A DNA stretch of 64,000 nt from Isoetes taiwanensis (Eukaryota > Streptophyta > Lycopodiopsida > Isoetales > Isoetaceae). The position numbers were made by a program, and so were the translations under genes. Below the pieces are notes generated by a model. That model was not told the origin of the DNA. It did not search any database and worked only from the letters and a program-made list of their open reading frames with translations. The DNA lies in assembly GCA_021234155.1 (NCBI GenBank), contig JAJEKV010000028.1:9130134-9194133 (forward strand), given 5' to 3'. The first letter of the stretch is position 1. Every line of letters starts with the position of its first letter. Shown here one piece after another: positions 21,965-31,102 of this stretch.

Positions 21965-22013
21965 ATCTCTTGTTCTGAAAAGTACTCTAAAAAGTGCTCA
22001 TCTTCTTTTGCAG

Positions 22014-23164
22014 TGCCCAAGAGGAAGAAAACCCCTAATAATTCGGGTTCTAATCCTGCCAAGAAAGCAAGGGCAGCCGACCCAGATGCAGTACCATATG
22101 ATCTCACCTTAGATGATGAAGGGCCGATTCTTATAGCAACCACTGACCCTGCCTGCATACGAAGAGGAAATGGGCGAGGGGGTGCCGAGGTGGTACGTTG
22201 ACCTTGCCAAGAAAAATGGCAAGCTCGACTTAACTCTCTTCTCGAGGAAAAAGGAAGCAGACAAGATGGCCAAACAAGGGATCCTAATCTCTTGTGAGGA
22301 AGAGGATGACACCAACTGCAAATTGCTCTTGGAGATTACAAGTATGAAGAAAGATGCGCTTTCGGACTTACTCCTTTGTGAGAGCTCGCATACAAGGATA
22401 CGTTCATGAGGACAGATGTGAACGGTGAGACATGTTTTAAGTATGGTTGGCCAACCAATGTAGCAGTTACGCCAATATCTATTTGCCAAGGGGTTACAAC
22501 TGTGCGTAGAGGCATGTTCACTAAACCGACACCAAGTCACTATTTGCAGCAAGCTAGGGAATTAGCTGACTTGAAAGCTTCTAAGAGGGTCCTAGATCTA
22601 GGGAAGGATGCTCAACCTGCAGTTGTCGAAGGCATGAAGGCTTCTGTTTTTGAGAATGAACAGGACAGAGTGGCGCAGCTAGAGGCCATGAACAAGCTGA
22701 ATAAATACTCTGACCATTATCCATTGGGTCTTAAGGAAACTTTTGCGATCCATGTGAAGTCCCTCATCCGTTCACCAAGCTCCATTTATGTTAGCAGAAG
22801 ATATGATCCAGCACATGCCATGGAGATTGTTCAGAGCATGATTAGTAATCCAGGTCAAATGCCTATGCCAGCGGATGTGCTACCTTGGGATATGATCTCG
22901 AACAAGCTTGCTGTGTGGACGAACGTCCAGGAGCTATTAACAAGTGATGATATTAAATATGTCATCATCGACGGCAAAGATTCGATGGTTGAGGCACAAA
23001 AGGTTATCATCGCAGCAAAAAGAGGAACAAACAGGCCAAAAAGTGTTCTACAATCACTATGCGTATAGGAGGTGTCGTATCTTGGATGCCAATACTTCAC
23101 CTGCAGATTTGGCTGAGATTAGTGCAACTTTGAATGAAATGGAGAAGACATTTCTATACAAAAG
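22014..23164 (+). CDS. Exon 2: basic linker and possible ParB-like segment
   Basis: Begins after TTCTTTTGCAG at 22013. VPKRKKTPNNSGSNPAKKAR looks like a bipartite nuclear signal. Frameshifts occur near 22145 and 22385. The longest intact stretch is 22406-23068. There IYVSRRYDPAHAMEIVQSM, NPGQMPMPADVLPWDMIS and YVIIDGKDSMVEAQKVI follow the order of ParB/sulfiredoxin-fold domains (sites, then 'IDGxxxxxAxK'). This resemblance is weak and inferred by eye. A last frame change near 23040 leads to FYNHYAYRRCRILDANTSPA and EISATLNEMEKTFLYKR, and the exon ends at GT 23165. Confidence 0.55.
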
Positions 23165-23201
23165 GTAACTAACTGCATTAGGATGTTAGCATTTTAATAT
23201 T

Positions 23202-23568
23202 CACGCCGACCGTGCTTTCAATTCAATTGAATTCACGCTGGCCCGGTTTCATAAATTGAATTCACGCCAGGCGTGTTTTCAAATCAATCAATTCACGCCC
23301 GGGCGTGTTTTCAAATCAACCTTTGGTTTCATAAATTGAATTCACGCATGGGCGTGTTTTTCAAATCAATGATTCACGCCGGCGTGTTTTCAAATCAACC
23401 AATTGATTTGAAAACACGCTGGCGTGAATTGATTGATTTGAAAACACCGGGGCGTGAATTGGTTTGATTTGAAAGCACGCGGCGCGGAATTGCATTAGTA
23501 ACTTTATTTATTTCACGCCAGGCGTGATTTTTCTCTTGATCAATTCTATTCAAATCGCGCGCGGCGTG
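23202..23568. repeat. Intron 2 array of palindromic ~30-bp units, partly inverted
   Basis: Roughly four forward copies of ATTCACGCCnGGCGTGTTTT plus CAAATCAA (near 23261, 23292, 23341, 23373) are followed by about three inverted copies (near 23403, 23431, 23463). Forward and inverted units meet head-to-head in a 28-bp-arm inverted repeat (23371-23398 with 23403-23430). Further single motifs lie at 23202-23214, 23514-23526 and about 23554. This makes up most of the intron (23165-23610). Confidence 0.85.
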
Positions 23569-23610
23569 TTTCTATTCTATGATACTTATTCAATGTCTGT
23601 ACTATTGCAG

Positions 23611-25490
23611 TCCATACGTGGAACAACTGCGCCACCGTCAACGATTGGGTGGAATATGGCTGCCCATTGCCCACCGCATGGCGGGTCAAAGTCCGAGGCA
23701 TTCAAGCTGCTTGGAGCGGACTCGGGTCGCGGAACAATTATACAGAGGAGAAGAAGAAGGCGCAAGAAAATCAAAGAAAAAAAGGTGGTGATGACATTGC
23801 AGATCCTTTTCAAAAGCTCATCTAGCGGTCGGGACCAACAGACTTCATTATAAGATTGTGTTTTGTAAGGAGGCATTATGGCTCAAGTGGAATGAATGCA
23901 GGGGGCTTATGCACAAGGGAAGCCGCCGGATACTATGGGTAGGGTGCCTCCTGTTGATGTAAGCATCTTTGACTTGAATGTGATAGAGATGAGAAAGACT
24001 CGGGGGCTAGGCGCAGGCTTTGAGACCATTTGGGTTTTAGACTAGTGCTTAAAGAAGGAAGTCTTATACAAGAAGAGTGCTTTCACTAAGGATAGGATGT
24101 CCTTCGTTGAGTCTTTGCTGACCATGTGAAGGATGTACGTACAAGGAAGTCAAAATTTGTAGGAGTTGAGTTACAAAGGCTATCGGGGATGTGGCATTAT
24201 CTGAAATTGGATTCTTTGGACAAATACAAGGTCAAGAATGATGACATCAAGAAGTTTGTATTCTGGTCAAAGGACTTCCTAAAGAATTGGAAGGCTAAAA
24301 ATACAAAACATAAGGAGACTCTACCCCTAAGGTACTTGGCCCGAGTTGAGAAGAAAAGTGGCGCTTGTGAAGAAGAAGATTACCTTGGAGAAGAAGACAC
24401 ATCCAGTATTCAAAGATCTCCATTGGGTACAAAAGGTCTCTTGCGGGAATCAACCCGCCTTAAAATATATCACTCTTTGTGTTGGACGGCGGGGGGTGGG
24501 AGAGGAGATATGGGCATGAACTGGAAGGACTACAAAGAGCTTCTTTACCATTTGTATAGGATTGACAACCGAGAGGTCCTTCACTATTGTCATCGTTTGT
24601 CCTGGGTGAGTCACATCTGCATGCACTATCATTTGCTCATGATCCGGAGTGCCTCAAAGTTATTAGGGAGGGATGCCTAATATATGATATTAAGGATAAT
24701 GAGTCGCGAACGAGCGGAAGATGGCACATGTGATCTTTATTATGATATCCATGCGCCGACGAGGAATATGATATTGCTAAGGCCAAGGGTGACAATAGCA
24801 AAGTGCATGGGAATGTTTTCTTCCGGATGATCCGGACTTAAGAACTATATTCTTTCATACTGGATCAGGATCGGTCGTAGCGGGGATGAGTCGGAAGAGG
24901 ATGAGGATCGGGACCCCCTCCTAAGTGGGGAAATCAAGTCTGAGCTACAAACTAAGGAGAAGGGACCCTTAAATAAAATGGATTTCCCGATCTATGGTGC
25001 TTACCTCGCCGAGGCATTTGCTCCAATTGATACAACCGCTTGGAGCTTCATGTTGGAGGTTATATTGCCCGAGAGGCTCTTATGGGTGCAAGAAGCTTTG
25101 TGAGTGATGAGCAGGCCAAAGACTTTCTTGAACCATTCCTCATGCATGTGCTTGCCAAGTCTCCTAAAGGCCCTTATGGCAACCTGAAATCATCAGCAAT
25201 CAAAAGTCTCGTAGACTTGTCCAATTCGAAAGTGGACGTTGCTTCCGTGAGGGAACGGTAATCTATACCGATAAGGAAAGCAATAATGAACAAATAGCTG
25301 CTAAACTGGCTGCTCAAAGTACTGTGATGGCGGCGAACTTAGGGAATATCCTTGCCCACATTGCGGGTGATGCAAGCAACAATAGAGTAGATTCACAGGT
25401 TAACAATGAACTAATTGACAGGGAAACCGAAAATGAAGGCAAGGAAGGCGGCTCTAGTGATTCACAGTTTGCCAAATCAATAGTAAAATA
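23611..25490 (+). CDS. Exon 3, first part (up to the Helitron)
   Basis: Begins after ACTATTGCAG. Coding is recognisable in shifting frames: TVNDWVEYGCPLPTAWRVKV, RGIQAAWSGLGSRNNYTEEK, GTNRLHYKIVFCKEALWLKW, VPPVDVSIFDLNVIEMRKTR, a TAG at 24043, then the 184-codon frame 24126-24680 (SKFVGVELQRLSGMWHYLKL, NWKAKNTKHKETLPLRYLAR). Near 25040-25260 comes ARSFVSDEQAKDFLEPFLMH, and from 25260 a helical stretch (EQIAAKLAAQSTVMAANLGN). I do not recognise a family for this middle region. About seven frame changes are present. Confidence 0.5.
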
Positions 25491-27556
25491 CTAGGAACGG
25501 TGCCCAGCGTTGCTGGGCATAAGCTCATAACCTATAAATGATACACTACAGTGATGAGAGAGGCAAGCATGAATAACCTAGAAGTACTCCATTGTTAAAG
25601 TAGTCGACACCGTTTCTCTTTCTCTTTGCCATTTGCTATACCCCGCTTTTATACTTTTGCTTTTTTCTTTTCCTCGTACGCGTTTCCTTTTCTTCTTTTC
25701 TTTTTTTCCTCTTTTCACTTTCAGTTTTCTTGATAAACTTTTTCCTTCCTCTTTCCCTCATTTCTCCACCCTTTTCCTCTTTTTCTTTTCACCATGTTTT
25801 TTTCCTTTTTCCCCTTCATTTTCTTTTGACTCTTCCGTTTTCCCATAACCTTTCTACACATTTTTCCTCTTTCCTTTTCTCTTGTACCCATTTTCCTTTT
25901 TTTCCCACCCTTTCTTTCTTCCCCCTTTTTTTCCCTCTCCTTTTTTTGCTTCCTTTTTGCCTTTCTTCACTCTTTCTCTCTTCCTCCTTTTCCCGTGACC
26001 TTTCGCCCTTCCCTTTTTCCATTTCCCTCTTCCCCTTTTTCTCGTGCCCTTTTTTCCAGGTTCGCTTTCACCCTTTTCATCTGTCCTTCCCTTTCTTTCT
26101 TCCTTCCTTTCTTTCTGTTTTTCCCTTCCTTTCTTCCCATCCTTTTCTTGTTTCCCTTTTGCCCTTCCCGGTCCCCATCTTTTCCTCTTTTCTCCTCTCT
26201 CAACCCTTTCCCTTTCCGTTTTCCCCTTTCCCAATGCCCTTTCGCTCCCCTTTTCCATTTTCCTTTCCCTTTTCCTTTTTTTTTTCCATGTCATTTTTCC
26301 CTTCCCTTTTCCTCTTTCCTCACTGGTTCACTCTTCCCCTTTTTTCCTTCCCTTTTTCCATGCTCTTTTTCACTTTCTTTTCCCCCTCTATTTACCCTTT
26401 CCCGTTCTCTATCCCTATCCCTTTTCTTGATGGACTTTTTTTTCCTTTTCCTCATTTCCCAACCATTTTCCTCTTCTCCTTTTTGTCGTGCCTTTTTTAC
26501 CTTTCCTTTCCCCTTTCCCCCTTCATTTTCTTTTCACTTCCTTCTTTCCATGCCTTTTCAACATCTCTCTTTTCCCTCTTGCCTTTTTTCCTCAACCTTT
26601 TTTTCCCTTTTCTCCACCCTTTCTCTCTTCCCCTTTTTTTTTCTCTTGACCTTTTCCTATGATTTTTTTTCACTTTCCTTTTCTTCTTTTTTTCCCTTTT
26701 TTCCTGTACCCTTTTCCCCTTCCCTTTTCCCTTGTCTCTCTTCCCCTTTCCCTCATGCCCTTTTTCCCATGTTCCCTTTCCACCTTTCTGCCTCTCTTTT
26801 TTATTTTCCTTTCTCTTTTCAATTTTCCCATGCTCTCTTTCTATTCCTTCTCCCCACCCTTTTCTTGTTTCCCTTTTTTCCCTTCCCTTTCGTCCTCCCT
26901 TTTTCCCTCCTTTTTTCTTTTCCTCCCTTCTTCCATGCCATTTTTCCCTTCTCTTTTCCCTCTTCTCACCCTTTTCTCTCTTCCCTTTTTTCCTTTTTTC
27001 CATGCTTTTTTTCGCTTATCCTTTTCCCCTTTCTTCACCCTTTCCCTCTTTCCCTTTTTCATGTGCTCTTTCACCCTTCTCTTTTTCATTTTTCCTTTCC
27101 CTCTTCCCTTTTTTTGGTGCCTTTTTTCCCAGGCTCCCTTTCCTTCTTCCTTTTTCTTTTTTCATTTCCCTTTTCCCATGCGCTTTTCCCCTTCTCTTTA
27201 CTCCACCCTTTTTTTGTTACCCTTTCTCCCTTCTTTTTCCCCCCTTTTCCCATCCTTTGCTTCTTTTTCCCTTTTTCCCCTCGTCTTCCCCTCCCTTTTT
27301 CTGTTTCTTTTCCCTTATCCCTTTTCCCATGCCATTTTTTCCTTTTTTTTTTCTCCCTTTCCTCACCCTTTTCTACTTCCCCTTTTTCCCATGCCTTTTT
27401 ACCCTTTCACGTTCCCCTCTCCTCAAGACATCAAAACATGACCAATCATAGTGGTCAAAAGTTGTGCGATAAATCTCTACCTTTGGATGTAATTAGATGA
27501 TCTCGGTCATTCAAATTAGGGCTTGATACAACACGCTAAAACATTATAATATAAGA
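25491..27556 (-). mobile_element. Non-autonomous Helitron 1 (2.07 kb)
   Basis: On the minus strand it starts TCTTATATTATAATGTTTT (5' end at 27556) and ends with hairpin GCCCAGC-AAC-GCTGGGC, then ACCGTTC and CTAG (25491-25494). It sits precisely between A (25490) and T (27557), as Helitrons do, with no target duplication. The host exon resumes directly on the far side. It has no Rep/helicase coding. Subterminal sequence ATCAAGCCCTAATTTGAA is shared with the copy at 61117-63893. Confidence 0.85.
25620..27430 (+). repeat. 1.8-kb homopyrimidine minisatellite inside Helitron 1
   Basis: Almost pure C/T on +, built from variants of CCCTTTTTCCC with a recurrent CCATGCC or CACCC every 20-40 bp. It yields long Phe/Ser/Pro (or Lys/Arg/Glu) frames on both strands that are compositional artefacts. 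Long homopurine-homopyrimidine DNA can form triplex structure. Confidence 0.9.
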
Positions 27557-27684
27557 TTGTCAGTTTTGAAGGACGCAGCGGAACTAATAGAAAATAACAA
27601 TTCTAACAGTCAGAAGAAGACGAAGATTAAGGGTGGTGAAGGGGAGAATGACGCCGATGACGGCAGCGAAACTGAAGATGATAG
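27557..27684 (+). CDS. Exon 3, remainder after the Helitron
   Basis: Codes ILSVLKDAAELIENNNSNSQ, a Lys-rich run and an acidic Ser/Glu stretch, ending AT AG before GT at 27685. Together with FAKSIVK just left of the Helitron it reads as one continuous protein apart from one missing base. It joins in phase to exon 4 (AG|C = Ser). Confidence 0.6.
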
Positions 27685-27703
27685 GTATGGCCTTGCCCAC
27701 GAA

Positions 27704-27840
27704 ATCGCGCCACGCGTGATATTTGTATTACATTTGAATTAAATCGCGCCAAGCGTGCTTTGATTATTTTTCGTTGTCAAACTAAATCACGCCGAGCGCG
27801 ATTTGGTTATGACTATTTCAAATCACGCTTGGCGCGTTTG
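27704..27840. repeat. Four CGCGCC/GGCGTG-type palindromes filling intron 3
   Basis: ATCGCGCCACGCGTGAT (27704-27720), AAATCGCGCCAAGCGTGC (from 27741), AAATCACGCCGAGCGCGATT (from 27784) and AAATCACGCTTGGCGCG (from 27820) lie in a 208-bp intron (27685-27892). Confidence 0.8.
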
Positions 27841-27892
27841 TATTGTTTGTGTTATCGTATCTTGCTAACCGGATACATGTTTGATGTTTCAG

Positions 27893-28437
27893 CTTCCATT
27901 GCGTTTCTAAGAAGGTTGTGGTGTTCGACCTAAACGGAGTCCTTTGCAAGACTTTTCCGAAAAATAAAGTGGCTAGAGAACGGTTTCATCGACACCAAGA
28001 GAATCAAACACCAAGTGGATATATCCGCACCGCGACTTGAAGGAGATGCTAGATGAGGCATTGTGTTATTTCGAGTTGGTATTTGGTCATCCATGGAACT
28101 AAGGAACATCAAGGATACTTTGGAGGCACTGGGGAAATCGCGTAGACATTGGTTGACCTTTTGGGATCGTAACAAATGTGTGAAGTTCACTAATCCCAAG
28201 GATCCAACAGCAAGCCTATCTTCATCAAACACTTGAGTAACATGATGGGCCGAACTTGGTATCGAGAATAAGGATGATATAATCATAGTGGATGATGATG
28301 CTCTCAAATGCTTCTACAATCAAACACAGGCCCTGAATCCACCATCTTACGATCCAAAAAACTTTGCGACAGATGATTTTCTGGTGAAGTTTGTGTCTAT
28401 TATGCATAATTTGGCTATGGGGATGCCGATTGGGTGA
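27893..28437 (+). CDS. Exon 4: FCP1-like (HAD) phosphatase domain, frameshifted
   Basis: Opens SFHCVSKKVVVFDLNGVLCK, in phase with exon 3. FDLNGVL is HAD motif I as found in plant FCP1-like proteins, with Asn in place of the second Asp. Two frame changes later comes VGIWSSMELRNIKDTLEALG followed by LTFWDRNKCVKFTNPK, matching the 'vaIWSS ... LlFvWD...C' stretch. Then KPIFIKHLS, DDIIIVDDDALKCFYN (the DD of motif IV) and NPPSYDP, and a stop at 28435-28437. The order and spacing identify the FCP1 homology domain. Catalysis is doubtful because of the Asn and the frameshifts. Confidence 0.7.
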
Positions 28438-28885
28438 AGTGTTAGATTCTGTACTTTAACTGGATAGAACGGCTTACATGGAACCACACCTTGTTAAATA
28501 CGTGGAAAAACATGGATTGATCCCTTAATGTTTTATTGGAATATATGATATTTTTGTATGATATTTGTGCCACGTATCGATAATTTCGAGTCTGGAATTG
28601 CCTCGCAAATAATGCAATCTGTTATTATCAAACCTAATATTATCATCTATCGAGCAAGCAATTTTGGTCTCATCTATGTTAGCAACTTGCTCTTCATTTT
28701 TGCATATTTCAATTCGCATATGAAACGTCACACGTGAATCGCAACCTTATGTTATTTTTGAAGTAAAAAAAAAAAGATTAAAAAAAACAAAAACCCCCTA
28801 GAAGACAATAGCAGGTTGGCGTGATTTTGGAGTTGACATAATCCCAATTTAATTGGATGATGGTTTCTATTTAATTATGTTGTAG
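28438..28885. other. No gene seen (AT-rich 3' flank)
   Basis: AT-rich sequence after the FCP1-like stop, with an A-run near 28767. Nothing recognisable apart from the acceptor-like TTATGTTGTAG at its end. Confidence 0.4.
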
Positions 28886-28993
28886 CACATGGCACAGGAT
28901 TATGTTGGTAAGGGCATGGTCCCTGCAGTAGATATCCAAGGGAAAGCTGTTGCAGATCAAGTACAATGTGAGGAGAATGAAGACGATTTGCAG
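28886..28993 (+). CDS. Candidate isolated exon
   Basis: An open 36-codon frame bounded by TTATGTTGTAG and CAG|GTAGGT: HMAQDYVGKGMVPAVDIQGK then AVADQVQCEENEDDLQ. It looks coding and may be a further exon of the gene upstream, but no in-phase donor joins it to exon 4. Confidence 0.35.
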
Positions 28994-29111
28994 GTAGGTT
29001 TTTATCTAAGTTGTTGTACATGTTTATAACTTTTAATATTGTAGCCATATAACTTATTTTTTTCCTATGTAGTTGGGTTCATGAGCCTTCAGCACACAAC
29101 TGATTTTGTAG

Positions 29112-29720
29112 GATCCGTGATGATGCCTTCTTTACTGACAATATGACCAAGAAGGACATCAGAGGTGACACAAAAAGTACATTTTTCTGGATTTAAACTG
29201 ATACTAGACTCATCTCACTTTTAAAAAACAAGTTCCAATTTGTCAAGATGTTCTTCCATGGAGCTGTATGCAGAATAATCATCCTGAAAAATCTGCAGAA
29301 AGACATTGTCTTTCATATGATCTTGAAATACAGAAAGCATGATGCGTTGAAAAGTGGATGAGGAATTTGATAAGCCAAAAGGTACCACTTTGTAGGTAAA
29401 AGTGCCCCACGGCGTGGTGAAAGTGGTTTTCAATTGATCTTCAGCCTTGATAGAAATTTGATTGTACCCTGAAAAACTATCCATGAAAGAGTACATCTCA
29501 TGGCCGGCTACCTCTTCAAGAACTTGGTCTATGAAGGGTAGTGGAAAATGATCCCATTCAATGGCCTGATTTAATTTCTTATAGTCCACTCAAACGCGTA
29601 TTTTGCCATTGTGCTTGAGATCAATGACAATTGGGCTCACCCACTCTGAATGTTTGACCTCATAAATCAAACCAGTTGCCAGAAGTTTATCTATTTCGTC
29701 TTTGACGCGGTCACGATAAT
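29112..29720 (-). pseudogene. Gypsy reverse transcriptase fragment
   Basis: Minus-strand blocks: DEIDKLLATGLIYEVKHSEW, VSPIVIDLKHNGKIRV, VDYKKLNQAIEWDHFPLPFI, YSFMDSFSGYNQISIKAEDQ, KTTFTTPWGTFTYKVVPFGL and FQRIMLSVFQDHM. The catalytic box appears as FQDD (usually Y-L/V-DD), then LNPEKCTFCV and LLGHIVSKEGI. A stop replaces a residue before VDYKK and a frameshift follows HLDKLELVF. It copies element RNA to DNA when intact; this copy is broken. Confidence 0.85.
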
Positions 29721-29938
29721 TGAGGTTGAGCCTATACTATCGTTGCTAGATTGGACGTGCATCAGGTTTGGTGGAAATGGTCAGTTCCTCCAACTCTTTC
29801 TTGATACCCCTTAAGTCTTTGTAGCTCCACGCAAAGATATGTTTGAACTTCTTGAAGAGGTGGATAGCACGAGCTTTATAATTCTGTGGAAGACGTGCAG
29901 CCAACCTGACAGGTTGATTATCTCCTAGGTCAATGACT

Positions 29939-31102
29939 TCAATTTTTTGGAGTTTGAATATGCGGGACTACTTCTGTGTCCTTGACAAGATGAGCGGGAG
30001 GTTGGAGCATCATAGGTGGTGCAGCACTCTGTGTCGTGAAAAAGAGAGGCTGCTGAGTGTCATCAAGTAATGGTTGCGTCAAGACAGCAACAACATCAAC
30101 ATCATGAGGAGTGTCTTCGGCAGGGAAAATGTCTAGTCGTTGGATCCGATTGCAAGGTACCAGATAAGGATCCAGTAAGGCGGCCACAGCCTGGTCTTGA
30201 TCAAGGGTTTTATCGCCCCAAGGATCTGCATACTCGGGGTAGGAAGAAAGAGGAAGATCGGCTGGAGGAGCTTGAACATGATAAGTGTGTTGAGCTTCTT
30301 CTGAATCACTGTTCGAGAGAGATGGCTCAACATGCTCAACAGAAATGAGCTTACAAGTTTCCAGATCCATGGTGGCATTCAAGGTGCCGTCCGTGATGAT
30401 AAGTTGATCAGCCGCCCAATAATGAATGCTTTTAGCTTGGCGGAGGAAAGGCCGTCCCACCACCAGCATTTCATAATCACCTGGATCTTCACCAGCTTTC
30501 CAAACACCAAATTCCAAGGGAAATTTGAGATCTCCAACACTGATATGGAGAAGAAGGGTGACACCTTGAGGTCGTTTGATGTGGCCATTGGCAAAGTTGA
30601 TGTCATAGGGGGCATGATAAAGTTGCTTGATGTGCAACTGTCTCCGAAGTTTGTCCGTGATGAGGTTGACGACATTACTACCATCAATCTGCACATGATT
30701 AATATGTTGATTTCCCACCGTGGCGTGTATCATTGGGGTAGAAGCAGCTACAACACCTACCAAAATCGTGGGTAGGAGCAACTGTTCCTTGGGAGCAGGA
30801 TACAGTTTGAGAATGGTAGCAAGACTCAGGGGAATCTTAATTTTTGCCAGCTCCTCTTGGAGTTCTAAAGGAACATGCGAGAAAGGATCTGCAGGTTCCA
30901 ACGGTGTGGGAGTCTGCAACATGGGCGCAAAGACTTCCTTGAGGAGTTCCACTTCAGCAGTAATGTTGGGATACTGCTGAGTGCATGGGTTTTTTGACAT
31001 GGAGGGCGCTTCCTGACGCTGCTGGGAGCGTATGGTGGCATGAACGTTAGCAAGCGTGCGACCTTCAGTAGCTTGCATAAGTTTGAGAATGCTTTGACGC
31101 AC
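29939..31102 (-). CDS. Gypsy gag-pol linker with degenerate aspartic protease
   Basis: The longest intact frame of the element (387 codons). The region around VQIDGSNVVNLITDKLRRQL, then PQGVTLLLHISVGDLKFPLE and YEMLVVGRPFLRQA has the shape of a retropepsin-like domain. The active-site D-S/T-G is replaced by IDGSN, so it is probably inactive or unusual. The C-terminal part is acidic and low in complexity and leads towards the reverse transcriptase. Confidence 0.6.
   Translation of the reverse strand: MRQSILKLMQATEGRTLANVHATIRSQQRQEAPSMSKNPCTQQYPNITAEVELLKEVFAPMLQTPTPLEPADPFSHVPLELQEELAKIKIPLSLATILKLYPAPKEQLLLPTILVGVVAASTPMIHATVGNQHINHVQIDGSNVVNLITDKLRRQLHIKQLYHAPYDINFANGHIKRPQGVTLLLHISVGDLKFPLEFGVWKAGEDPGDYEMLVVGRPFLRQAKSIHYWAADQLIITDGTLNATMDLETCKLISVEHVEPSLSNSDSEEAQHTYHVQAPPADLPLSSYPEYADPWGDKTLDQDQAVAALLDPYLVPCNRIQRLDIFPAEDTPHDVDVVAVLTQPLLDDTQQPLFFTTQSAAPPMMLQPPAHLVKDTEVVPHIQTPKN

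Larger units (their letters stand above)
15517..28437 (+). pseudogene. Multi-exon gene with C-terminal FCP1/HAD-like domain, split by LINE and Helitron
   Basis: Four exons can be followed on +: 15517-15653, 22014-23164, 23611-27684 (containing a Helitron) and 27893-28437. Junctions 1/2 and 3/4 keep the reading frame; junction 2/3 is off by one base. The product would be over 1,000 residues: an RGG-rich start, a basic linker (PKRKK, PAKKARA), a segment with weak ParB-like features, a long middle not recognised, then an FCP1-like domain with FDLNGVLC and IIIVDDDALK. FCP1-family domains are HAD phosphatases, often acting on the RNA polymerase II tail. In this subgroup the second Asp of DxD is Asn, so activity is doubtful. 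About ten frameshifts and stops make the copy inactive as read. Either it is a pseudogene or the assembly carries many small indels. Confidence 0.65.

Noticed and set aside
23202-23568. CRISPR-like array
   Set aside because: Units are palindromic and partly inverted, lack unique spacers of constant length, and lie in a plant intron without cas genes.
25730-27500. Long Phe/Ser/Pro-rich frames (up to about 500 codons) and Lys/Arg/Glu-rich frames on the other strand
   Set aside because: All follow from the homopyrimidine minisatellite; several overlapping frames are open at once and none has domain structure.
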